Of a stretch of DNA of 46,398 nucleotides, positions 34,695 to 42,533 are shown in pieces (position 1 is the first letter of the stretch; every line of letters begins with the position of its first letter). This DNA is from an uncultured Collinsella sp. (lineage in GTDB: Bacteria > Actinomycetota > Coriobacteriia > Coriobacteriales > Coriobacteriaceae). Location of the stretch: NCBI GenBank assembly GCA_947642445.1, contig CANRSF010000017.1, positions 1 through 46,398 of the forward strand, in the 5' to 3' direction. Below the pieces are notes generated by a model. The model ran no database searches. It worked only from the letters and a program-made list of their open reading frames with translations, and was not told the origin of the DNA. A program made the translations under genes and the position numbers.

Positions 34695-35144
34695 TTACGC
34701 CGTCGCACCCGTAAATGCCTGATAAATCTCGTCGGCGTCATCTGAAGCGACGATCTGCGCAATCTTGTCCTCATCCATAAAGATGCCAGCAAGTACCTGC
34801 ATAGCCTCAATATGTGAATTGGAATCCTCGGCCGCAAGTGCGACCAAGAGACGAACATCAAAGCTGTCTTCCGAAAACTTAACGGGCTTCTTCAGGACCG
34901 TCACGGCAAGCTGACCTTTAATGCAGCCGTCTTCGGGGCGGCCATGAATCAGCGCAACGTCTTCGGTGAGCACGTAGTAGGGACCCATCTCGTTTGTTGC
35001 GCGGATGATCTCATCCGCATAGCGATCCTCGACGTAACCACCCTCGCTGAGCGGGGCGATCGCAAGCTTGATCGCGTCCTGCCAGGAATCGACAGAATCG
35101 GCAAGGCGAACGTTTTCGCGCTTGAGCATCTCCGTAATCTGCAT
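34695..35144 (-). CDS. PTS EIIA, mannitol/ascorbate (UlaC-like) type
   Basis: A 149-residue EIIA. H67 in VALIHGRPEDG is the phosphorylated histidine. The protein lacks the usual Pro before His found in many homologues (ALIHGRP rather than AMPHARP). The ATG follows GAGG. It starts 15 nt after the aldolase stop. Confidence 0.9.
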   Translation of the reverse strand: MQITEMLKRENVRLADSVDSWQDAIKLAIAPLSEGGYVEDRYADEIIRATNEMGPYYVLTEDVALIHGRPEDGCIKGQLAVTVLKKPVKFSEDSFDVRLLVALAAEDSNSHIEAMQVLAGIFMDEDKIAQIVASDDADEIYQAFTGATA

Positions 35145-35159
35145 CGGTGCGCCTCGTCC

Positions 35160-36011
35160 CTAAGCGACGATATTCTTGAACAGGCTGATGCGGTGCTCGA
35201 CAACCTCTTCGACGGCCTTCTGAGCAGGCATAACCATGTTGCGGTTGGAGGCGTTCTCCTTGAGCTCGTCATAGCACTGCTTGGAGGTCTTGTTCCAGTT
35301 GACGAGCAGATCGGTGCCAACATTGAACTTGCGGATACCCAGGTCGATGACGTGACGGACGTCCTCATCCTTAACACCGGTGCCGCCATGGATGACCAAG
35401 GGGAAGCCGTTCACGGCATCGCGGATCTTCTCGAGCTGATCGAAGGAAATGTTGGTCTTGGACTTGTACTGACCATGGTTGGTACCGATAGCGACGGCAA
35501 GGGCGTCGATGCCGGTCTTCTCGATGAACTCGACGGCCTGCTCGGGATCGGTGTAGCGCACATCGGCGTCGGCAACAGCGACGCCATCCTCGGTACCGCC
35601 GACGGTGCCAAGCTCGGCCTCGACAGAAGCACCGTGGGCTTGAGCCATCTCGACGATGCGCTTAGTGCCAAGGATATTCTCCTTGAAGGGAAGCGCAGAG
35701 CCGTCAAACATTACCGAGCTATAGCCGGCTTCGAGAGCCTTGCGGATCTCGTCGAAGTTCTTGGCGTGGTCGAGGTGAAGAACGACGTTCACGCCATACT
35801 CCTCGGCCATGGACTTGCACACAGCAACCAGGTTGCGGTGACCGACATAGCTGGCGGTGCCCTCGGAGGTCTGGATGATCACGGGGGTGTGCAGGCGAGC
35901 CGCAACACGGATAATCGACGGGCACATCTCGAGGTTATGGGTGTTGAAAGCACCAACGGCCATGTTGAGCTGGTTGGCCTCTGCCAGGACTTCGCGCAGG
36001 GTTACGTACAT
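35160..36011 (-). CDS. Class II ketose-bisphosphate aldolase
   Basis: A 283-residue zinc aldolase of the FBA/GatY/KbaY family. Catalytic D81 and zinc ligand H82 (HLDHAKNFD), E133 (EAELG), H179 (TNHG) and H208 (IHGGTG) are all present, as is NVGTD (230-234) for phosphate binding. It cleaves a ketose-1,6-bisphosphate (fructose, tagatose or sedoheptulose type) to dihydroxyacetone phosphate and an aldehyde. AGGAGG lies 8 nt before the ATG. It is the first gene of the PTS operon. Confidence 0.93.
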   Translation of the reverse strand: MYVTLREVLAEANQLNMAVGAFNTHNLEMCPSIIRVAARLHTPVIIQTSEGTASYVGHRNLVAVCKSMAEEYGVNVVLHLDHAKNFDEIRKALEAGYSSVMFDGSALPFKENILGTKRIVEMAQAHGASVEAELGTVGGTEDGVAVADADVRYTDPEQAVEFIEKTGIDALAVAIGTNHGQYKSKTNISFDQLEKIRDAVNGFPLVIHGGTGVKDEDVRHVIDLGIRKFNVGTDLLVNWNKTSKQCYDELKENASNRNMVMPAQKAVEEVVEHRISLFKNIVA

Positions 36012-36117
36012 AGTGTTTGCCTCCTGTTGTCTCCACTGGATGTATCAAGTGGCGACCGCACAGGGGGTGCCGGCCGCCGTCCTTGATCGACAATTAGATT
36101 ATCGCAAACGTCCGTAT

Positions 36118-36133
36118 ATTCGGTTGTCCGAAT
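36118..36133. promoter_or_regulatory. Operator-like palindrome upstream of the aldolase/PTS operon
   Basis: ATTCGG-TTGT-CCGAAT, perfect 6-bp arms, 107 nt upstream of the aldolase ATG. It is a candidate binding site for the operon regulator. It does not match the palindrome upstream of the GntR gene. Confidence 0.4.
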
Positions 36134-36199
36134 GATATTTCGTTTGATATGCTCCGCATTGACCGTTCACCTGAATTTTTCGACCGTTTACCCGTTAAA

Positions 36200-36230
36200 A
36201 AGGGCGCCCGCAACCCATGCGGGCGCCCTT
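36200..36230 (-). terminator. Orphan intrinsic terminator
   Basis: A 12-bp perfect stem (36200-36211 with 36219-36230) is followed on the minus strand by TTTTTAACG. No minus-strand gene ends here. The upstream 36231-36429 contains only a GGGACAAA/TTTGTCCC hairpin (36316-36344). It may end a small minus-strand RNA or insulate the operon. Confidence 0.7.
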
Positions 36231-36429
36231 GTCTGTCAGCCGCTCTCAACCAAAACGGAGTGCAAGCTCAACTGGCTCGGCCCCACCTCAATCTAGGCCA
36301 CGGAACAAATTACGCGGGACAAATTAATAGGTTGTGTTTGTCCCAAATCTTGAGTATTTGTTCGGCAGAACGCCCCCTGCCGGCTCCTGCTAGACTGGTA
36401 GATTCCCAACCGTCCATCCAGGAGCCTCA

Positions 36430-37413
36430 ATGTCGCGCAAGTCCGCCTACAAGCAAGTACTTTCCATCGGCACCGCCGTGGTGTTGGGGTTTGCGCTGTT
36501 CACAGGGTCGCTCGACGGAGCGCCCAAGCTGTTGTCGCCGCAAAGCGATGAGCAGGCGGCAGCTCTGGCCGAGAAGCAAAACGAAAGCCCCGGCCGCACC
36601 GACGACGAGGCAGACCTGGTTGCCCGGCTCGAATCGGGAACAGCGAGCTCCTCGGACTCTCAAAATAGCCAAGACTCCGGCGATGGCTCCGAATCCACCG
36701 CGACCAACACCAACGGTAACGTTGCCGAGGACAGCTCCGCCACCCCCATCGACGAAGTGGAAAACCCCGACCTCAACCGCGCCCGCGGCGTATATCTCAG
36801 CAGCATTCCCGACTACGCGGGCAACCCCTATGTTGCCCTGCGCGCCGATAGCACGCACCCGCTCGGCACGCCGTCATTCACACTCGATGAATACGAGCGC
36901 GCTACAGAAGAGGGCTGCTTTAAGAAATTCTCCAAGCTCGACAGCCTGGGCCGCACCCGCAAAGCGCTCGCCTGCGTGGGCCCCGAATCGCTCGGTCAAG
37001 GCAAGCGCGGCGATATCTCGCGCATCCACCCCGCCGGATGGCACCAACAGCGCTACGACTTTATTCCAGGCCAGAGCCTCTACAACCGCTGCCACCTCAT
37101 CGCCTGGTCGCTCTGCGGCGAGAACGCCAATCGCAAGAATCTCTTCACCGGCACGCGTTATCTCAACGAGACGGGCATGCTACCGTTTGAGGAGCAGATT
37201 CTCAACTATATTCGCGATACGGGCAACCACGTGCTCTACCGCGTCACGCCCATGTACAACGAAGAGGAACTCGTCTGTCGTGGCGTTCGTCTTGAGGCGC
37301 AATCGATCGAGGACCACGGCAAGACCCTGTGCTTCCACGTGTACTGCTACAACCTGCAGCCGCATGTGCAGATCGACTACGCCACCGGCCGCAACCAGGC
37401 CTCGGGAGACTAG
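36430..37413 (+). CDS. Secreted DNA/RNA non-specific endonuclease (EndA/NucA-like)
   Basis: A 327-residue exported nuclease. Residues 8-30 are a signal peptide or membrane anchor. Residues 40-110 are a low-complexity Ser/Asp/Glu/Thr linker. Residues 115-325 are an Endonuclease_NS_2 domain with the catalytic segment YNRCHLIAWSL (H222) and NLFTGTRYLNETGM metal-site region. It resembles streptococcal EndA and DNA-entry nucleases and probably degrades external DNA for nutrition or uptake. AGGAG lies 5 nt before the ATG. Single gene, convergent with the EF-G-like gene. Confidence 0.9.
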   Translation: MSRKSAYKQVLSIGTAVVLGFALFTGSLDGAPKLLSPQSDEQAAALAEKQNESPGRTDDEADLVARLESGTASSSDSQNSQDSGDGSESTATNTNGNVAEDSSATPIDEVENPDLNRARGVYLSSIPDYAGNPYVALRADSTHPLGTPSFTLDEYERATEEGCFKKFSKLDSLGRTRKALACVGPESLGQGKRGDISRIHPAGWHQQRYDFIPGQSLYNRCHLIAWSLCGENANRKNLFTGTRYLNETGMLPFEEQILNYIRDTGNHVLYRVTPMYNEEELVCRGVRLEAQSIEDHGKTLCFHVYCYNLQPHVQIDYATGRNQASGD

Positions 37414-37475
37414 GGCCGACCAAGCTGCCCCAAAACCTAACATGATCCGTTTTCCTCCGTCCCCCAGGGATCAAA

Positions 37476-37508
37476 AAGGGCCGCTCCGGATTACCCAGAG
37501 CGGCCCTT
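37476..37508 (-). terminator. Intrinsic terminator of the EF-G-like gene
   Basis: AAGGGCCGCTC (37476-37486) pairs with GAGCGGCCCTT (37498-37508); on the minus strand TTTTTGATC follows. It also lies downstream of the convergent nuclease gene. Confidence 0.8.
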
Positions 37509-37542
37509 GCATCGGCACGCATATTACAGGCAAAGCCACATG

Positions 37543-39618
37543 CTACTTAGCGCGGCCCTCCTCATAGCGCTCGACCAGCTTGGCCTGAACGTCATAAGGC
37601 ACCTGCTCATAGCCCGCGGGCTTCATGGTAAAGTCGCCCGTGCCGCGCGTGATGGAGCGCAGGCGCGTCGAATAATCCGTCAGCTCGGCCAGCGGTGCCT
37701 GGGCAATGACCACGGTATCGCCGCGCTCATCGGTCTCCATGCCCGTCACGCGACCGCGCGAGGCCGAGATATCGCCCATCACGGCGCCGGCGTAGCTCTC
37801 GGGGATAGTCACTGTGATTTCCTCGATGGGCTCCAGCACCACCGGGTCGGCATCGGCGCATGCCTTGCGCAGGCCGATGCGAGCCGCCGCGCGGAACGCC
37901 ATCTCGTTGGAGTCGACGCTGTGATACGAGCCGTCGTACACAGCCACGCGAATGCCCGTAAGCGGGTAGCCGGCAATGATGCCGTCTTTCATGGTCTCCT
38001 GGACACCCTTGTCCACGGCGGGAATGAGCGAACGCGGGATGCGGCCGCCCACGACCTCGTCTACAAACTCATAGCCGTCACTCGTGCCGTCGGGCCCAAT
38101 GAGCGGCTCAACACGCAGCCAGCAGTCGCCATACTGACCGGCACCGCCAGTCTGCTTCTTGTGGCGGCCCTGGGCACTTGCCGTACGGCGAATGGTCTCA
38201 CGATACGGAATGCGGATCGGCACACTCTTGGCCGCGACCTTGGTACGGTCCTCAAGGCGATTGAGCAGGACCGAAACCTGTGCCTCGCCCACCGCCGAAA
38301 TGATGGTCTGGCCGGTCTCCTCGTCGCGGTCGATGCTCATGGTCGGATCAGCCTTGCACGCCTTCTCGATAAACGTATAGAGCTTCTCCTCGTCACCGCG
38401 GTTCTCAGCCTCGATGGCAATGCGGTACTGAGAGTTGGGGAACTTAAACGCCGCCGCCTCGACCTTACCGGTAATGGAGAGCGTGTCACCCGTCTCTGCC
38501 GCCAGCTTGGGCGCCACGATAATGTCGCCGGCATAGGCGTGACCGACCTCAGTCATGTCGCGGCCGCACATCACATACAGGTGAGCCAGACGATCGCTCT
38601 TGCGGGTACGCGCGTTGATCAGCTCAAGGCCCGGCTCAAGCGTACCCGTCAGCACCTTGATAAAGCTGATGCGGCCCTGCTGCGGATCGGCCAGGGTCTT
38701 AAACACAAACGCCACCGGACGGTCATCGTCACTCGAGATCTTGAGCGAGTCGCCATCGATGAGCGGCATCTCGCCATAGTCGGTCGGTGCCGGGAAGTAC
38801 GTTGCGATGTCGTCCATCAGCGAGTTGACGCCCTGCTCCTTAATGCAGTCGCCCGCAAAGACCGGCACAAAGATGCGCTCGGCGATCGCCTTTGACAGCA
38901 GGCCTTCAAGCTCCTCCTGCGTCAGCGTCTCCTCGCCTTCCAGGTACTTCATCATCAGCTCATCGTCGGCCTCGGCAACGAGCTCGCACAGATGGTCATG
39001 GGCCTCCTCGGCCTGGGCACGATACTCCTCGGGAATCTCCGACTCAACGGCTTCGGTGCCGTTGCAATGGCGCGCCTTCATGCGCACGAGGTCGATGATG
39101 CCGTCAAAGTCCTCGCCCTCGGCCCAGGGAAGGGTCACGGCGCCCAGGCGCGTACCAAAGCGCTCCTGCAGCAGGTCCATGGTGGTCGTAAAGCTTGCCT
39201 CGGAGCGCGACAGGCGGTTTACGAACACCGCGCGAGCCAGGCGCAGGTCCTCGGCGGCATACCAGAGCTTAACCGTCGTAGGCTGCGGGCCGGCCTCGGC
39301 GTCGACCACAAACAGAGCCGTCTCGCAGACGCTCATAGCGGCAAAGGCGTCGCCGATAAAATCGGGGTAGCACGGGGCATCGAGCACGTTGATGCGGGCG
39401 CCCTTCCAGTCGATCGGCGCGATGGTCGTCGAGATGGAGAATGAACGCTTGACCTCTTCAGGGTCATAGTCGAGCGTGGGCTTGGTGCCGTCGTGGCCGC
39501 CCAGGCGGGCGGTCTTGCCAGAAAGGTGGAGCATGGCCTCGGCGAGTGAAGTCTTGCCCACCCCGCCTTGGCCTACGAGCACCACGTTCCTTACATTGCC
39601 GGTCTTGGGAGCACCCAT
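37543..39618 (-). CDS. Elongation factor G-like protein (EF-G2 type)
   Basis: A 691-residue translational GTPase with the full five-domain EF-G layout. G1 is GQGGVGKT (16-23). G3 reads DAPCYPDF instead of the usual DTPGH or DTPGY, and G4 reads NRLSR instead of NKxD, so guanine specificity and GTP hydrolysis are in doubt. Domain IV is present (QTGGAGQYGDCWLRVEPL, GYPLTGIRVAVYDGSYHSVDSNEMAF). These second EF-G copies are distinct from the main fusA next to rpsG/tuf; their role is unclear. AAGGAGGTC lies just before the ATG at 39618. It is monocistronic. Confidence 0.9.
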   Translation of the reverse strand: MGAPKTGNVRNVVLVGQGGVGKTSLAEAMLHLSGKTARLGGHDGTKPTLDYDPEEVKRSFSISTTIAPIDWKGARINVLDAPCYPDFIGDAFAAMSVCETALFVVDAEAGPQPTTVKLWYAAEDLRLARAVFVNRLSRSEASFTTTMDLLQERFGTRLGAVTLPWAEGEDFDGIIDLVRMKARHCNGTEAVESEIPEEYRAQAEEAHDHLCELVAEADDELMMKYLEGEETLTQEELEGLLSKAIAERIFVPVFAGDCIKEQGVNSLMDDIATYFPAPTDYGEMPLIDGDSLKISSDDDRPVAFVFKTLADPQQGRISFIKVLTGTLEPGLELINARTRKSDRLAHLYVMCGRDMTEVGHAYAGDIIVAPKLAAETGDTLSITGKVEAAAFKFPNSQYRIAIEAENRGDEEKLYTFIEKACKADPTMSIDRDEETGQTIISAVGEAQVSVLLNRLEDRTKVAAKSVPIRIPYRETIRRTASAQGRHKKQTGGAGQYGDCWLRVEPLIGPDGTSDGYEFVDEVVGGRIPRSLIPAVDKGVQETMKDGIIAGYPLTGIRVAVYDGSYHSVDSNEMAFRAAARIGLRKACADADPVVLEPIEEITVTIPESYAGAVMGDISASRGRVTGMETDERGDTVVIAQAPLAELTDYSTRLRSITRGTGDFTMKPAGYEQVPYDVQAKLVERYEEGRAK

Positions 39619-39860
39619 GATGACCTCCTTGCAGGGCCGCGCGCAATGCGCGACGCCAACGGGGAGAGTTCGCGGTCGGTGCCATCCCGGGAGCAGCATG
39701 GTCGGCAGCCGAGCCGACTCACCCTCCAAATGTCCTATGCCACCACCCTACCCTCACGGGCGACTGTCCATGCACACCTTTCGGCGCACGTATGAATACA
39801 GGCGGCGAGAGGACAGGGCAAGCATGCCAGGCGATTATTAAACCCCATCGATACAAATAA

Positions 39861-39894
39861 AAGCCGTCGCAGACCATAAGACCTGCGGCGGCTT
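39861..39894 (-). terminator. Intrinsic terminator of the amino-acid ABC operon
   Basis: AAGCCGTCGCAG (39861-39872) pairs with CTGCGGCGGCTT (39883-39894), and the minus strand continues with TTTTATTTG. The remaining 39619-39860 holds no recognised feature. Confidence 0.85.
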
Positions 39895-39915
39895 CTTCTC
39901 AATACATAGCTGAGC

Positions 39916-40680
39916 CTAGCCCTCGATACGGCTCAAGAACTCACGGGTGCGCTGCTCGCGCGGATGGTCGATAACCTGCTCGGCAGGACCCTCCTCGACA
40001 ATGCGACCGCCGTCCATAAAGACCACGCGGTCGGCAACATCGCGCGCAAACTGCATCGCATGGGTCACGATCACCATCGTCATATTCTGCGCGGCAAGGT
40101 CTTTAATGACACGTAGCACCTCGGCCGTTAGCTCGGGATCGAGCGCCGAGGTCGGCTCGTCAAAGAACAAGATCTCCGGGTCGAGCGCCAAGGCGCGGGC
40201 GATACTCACACGCTGTTGCTGACCGCCCGAAAGCTCACATGGCACCTTGTTCTCGTTTCCCGTAAGCCCCATCTGAGCAATCAGCTCGTGCGCACGAGCT
40301 TCCGCCTGCTCGCGCGGGCGCTTAAGCACGCGGATCGGCGCGTCGGTGATGTTTTTCATCACCGTATAGTGCGGAAACAGATTGTAGTTCTGGAACACCA
40401 GGCCGAATCGCGAGCGCGCCTGCTTGGGCACATCGCCCTTCGCATACACCGCGCCCGAACCCGCATCCGTCGCGACGGCAAGGCCGCCAAACGAGAGCGA
40501 GCCTCCGTCGAGCGTCTCGAGCAGTGTGGCGCAACGCAGTAGCGTGGACTTGCCGCCACCCGAAGGCCCGATAATCGCCACGACCTCGCCGCGCTTGACC
40601 TTGAGCGAGATATCCTTGAGCACCTCATTGCCGCCAAACGCCTTACGCGCGCTTTCGATTTTCATCACTGAGTTAGTCAT
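39916..40680 (-). CDS. Polar amino acid ABC transporter ATPase
   Basis: A 254-residue GlnQ-type ATPase. Walker A GPSGGGKST (38-46), the signature LSGGQQQRV, Walker B ILFFDEPTSALD and the H-loop VTHAM are complete. Its ATG lies in the stop region of the permease gene (8-nt overlap), so translation is coupled. It energises the importer formed with the next two genes. Confidence 0.95.
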   Translation of the reverse strand: MTNSVMKIESARKAFGGNEVLKDISLKVKRGEVVAIIGPSGGGKSTLLRCATLLETLDGGSLSFGGLAVATDAGSGAVYAKGDVPKQARSRFGLVFQNYNLFPHYTVMKNITDAPIRVLKRPREQAEARAHELIAQMGLTGNENKVPCELSGGQQQRVSIARALALDPEILFFDEPTSALDPELTAEVLRVIKDLAAQNMTMVIVTHAMQFARDVADRVVFMDGGRIVEEGPAEQVIDHPREQRTREFLSRIEG

Positions 40681-41326
40681 GATAATAGTCCAGCTTCTTT
40701 TCGGCGGCGCCCAGCAGCATCTCGACCACAAAGTTAAAGACCCAGTAGATCAGCGCCGCAATCGCAAACGGCACCATGCTCACTTGCGAGGCAACCAGCG
40801 CCTTGGCCGTCGAGAACATCTCCCCCACGCCGATGGCAAACGCCAGCGACGTGTCTTTGACCAGCGTGATGATCTCATTGCCCATCGCCGGCAAAATGCG
40901 CTTGGCGACTTGCGGCATCACGATGTACAAAAACGTCTGCGGACGAGAGTAGCCCAGCACCTCGGCTGCCTCGTATTGACCGCGCGGAATGGACTGCAGG
41001 CCCGAACGATAGATCTCGGCAAAATAGCCGGCATAGTTGATGATGAACGCTACGACGCACGCCGTCCACTTGGAATCGGGCGTGAGCGAAATGCCAAACA
41101 CGTAGTACGGGGCAAAGTAGATGGCAAACATCTGCAGCATGAGCGGCGTGCCGCGCATGACCGAGATATAGATGCGCGCAATCCAGCGAAGCATCGCGAT
41201 TTTGCTCATGCGCATAAACGCCACGGGGATTCCCAGCGGAATCGACCCCAGCAGTGTCAGCACAAACAACTGCAAACTGACCAAGAAGCCCTGGCCAAGC
41301 ATCTGCATCATGACCTGAATAGACAT
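40673..41326 (-). CDS. Polar amino acid ABC transporter permease
   Basis: A 217-residue HisM/GlnP-type permease with about five membrane helices. The EAA loop (YEAAEVLGYSRPQTFLYIVMPQ) contacts the ATPase. It overlaps the binding-protein stop by one base in TAATG. It is the only permease gene, so the channel is a homodimer. Confidence 0.94.
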   Translation of the reverse strand: MSIQVMMQMLGQGFLVSLQLFVLTLLGSIPLGIPVAFMRMSKIAMLRWIARIYISVMRGTPLMLQMFAIYFAPYYVFGISLTPDSKWTACVVAFIINYAGYFAEIYRSGLQSIPRGQYEAAEVLGYSRPQTFLYIVMPQVAKRILPAMGNEIITLVKDTSLAFAIGVGEMFSTAKALVASQVSMVPFAIAALIYWVFNFVVEMLLGAAEKKLDYYHD

Positions 41327-42186
41327 TACTTGAGCACCCAATTATCGAAAGATAGACCATAGCTTGAATACTTGTCGCACAGGTCCTTGACCGTGCCGTC
41401 CTCATAGAGTGCCTTGAGCGACTCGGTCACGGCGTCGGCGGACTTGGTGTCGCCCTTCTTAAAGCCGACGGCGTAGTGCTCGCTGGACAGCGGCTCATCA
41501 AGCTGCGTATAAGCATCGGGCTTGGCGGCAAGCTGATACTGGGCAATCGAAAGGTCGCACGCCACGGCATCGACCGCGCCGCTCTCGAGCTGCATAAAGG
41601 CCGTGTTGTACTCGCCGATCGTGTCGAGCGTGGCAAACGTCGCCGCCAGATCCTTCTGGTCACCCTCGAGTACATCCTGCGCAGCGGAATCGGTCTGGGT
41701 AATCACGGTCTTGCCGACAAGATCGTCCCAGCTCTTGATGCCCGCATCCTTCTTTACCACCAGCACCTGCTCGTTGAGCATGTACGGCTCGGAGAACGTG
41801 TAGTCGTCCTCGCGACCCTCCATGGTAAAGCCGTTCCAGATGCAGTTGATGGCACCGGAGTTGAGCAGCGTGTCCTTGGCATCCCAATCGATGGCCTCGT
41901 ATTTGACCTCCCAGCCCTGCTTATCGGCAACAGCCTTGGCAAGATCAAGGTCAAAGCCGGTGTACTCGCCATCGTCGCCCACAAAGCCGTACGGAGGATA
42001 GGACTTATCAAAGCCCACCACGAGCTTCTTGGACTCCGCAGCGCCCTTCACATCCTTGGCCGCGGCAGAGCCAGCAGCGGAGCCCTTGCCGGCACCACCG
42101 CCGCAACCGACAAGACCAAGGCCAAGCACCGTGGCGAGCGAGCCGGCTAGACCAACAAACTGACGACGAGACATATCGGTATTCAT
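41326..42186 (-). CDS. Amino acid ABC transporter substrate-binding lipoprotein
   Basis: A 286-residue type 3 solute-binding protein. The N-terminus has a twin-arginine motif SRRQFV (6-11) and a lipobox ending GLVGC (C28), so it is probably a Tat-exported lipoprotein. A Gly/Ala-rich spacer (29-50) precedes the binding domain (VGFDKSYPPYGF, GFDLDLAKAVA, DAVACDLSIAQY). This group binds polar amino acids or cystine; the ligand is not fixed by sequence. GGGGGGA lies 6 nt before the ATG. First gene of the three-gene importer operon. Confidence 0.94.
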   Translation of the reverse strand: MNTDMSRRQFVGLAGSLATVLGLGLVGCGGGAGKGSAAGSAAAKDVKGAAESKKLVVGFDKSYPPYGFVGDDGEYTGFDLDLAKAVADKQGWEVKYEAIDWDAKDTLLNSGAINCIWNGFTMEGREDDYTFSEPYMLNEQVLVVKKDAGIKSWDDLVGKTVITQTDSAAQDVLEGDQKDLAATFATLDTIGEYNTAFMQLESGAVDAVACDLSIAQYQLAAKPDAYTQLDEPLSSEHYAVGFKKGDTKSADAVTESLKALYEDGTVKDLCDKYSSYGLSFDNWVLK

Positions 42187-42276
42187 GGTATTCCCCCCTG
42201 GTGGCACTTTAGTTAAGTAAAGTGAGTCGTGTAACGTTCAGAATCATACACTTTACCTTGATAGAGTACAAGGGAG

Positions 42277-42427
42277 GGTTTGCCCGGCGTGGGCGGGGAG
42301 CGGCGCGTAATTAAGTTTCCTGCTCTACAGTCCTGCGCAAGACGGAAAGCACATTAAGTGCTTTCCTTTGCGTGCGGAACTCGCGATAAACTTAATTACG
42401 CGCCGCTCCCCGCCCACGCCGGGCAAA
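42277..42427. repeat. 41-bp perfect inverted repeat with nested hairpin
   Basis: Arms 42277-42317 and 42387-42427 are perfectly complementary over 41 bp. The 69-nt interior holds a second perfect hairpin (42343-42351 with 42357-42365). The element fills half of the 347-nt gap between the divergent ABC operon and rlmD. It encodes nothing and has the size of a small palindromic MITE. Confidence 0.9.
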
Positions 42428-42490
42428 CGTCGTTGGACTTCTCACTGACACGATTAAACCGCTTGTATATCGTCTGCTGGCTTGGCACGG

Positions 42491-42496
42491 TACAAT
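42491..42496 (+). promoter_or_regulatory. Probable -10 box of the rlmD-like gene
   Basis: TACAAT 38 nt upstream of the ATG, downstream of the 41-bp inverted repeat. A clear -35 was not found. Confidence 0.4.
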
Positions 42497-42533
42497 ACTT
42501 GCAGCTTTAATTCATGAATTAGTGGAGTTATTG

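Noticed and set aside
37543..39618. Tetracycline ribosome-protection gene
   Set aside because: The protein is EF-G-like but has EF-G2 features and altered G motifs; it lacks visible Tet(M)-type context and no mobile element is nearby.
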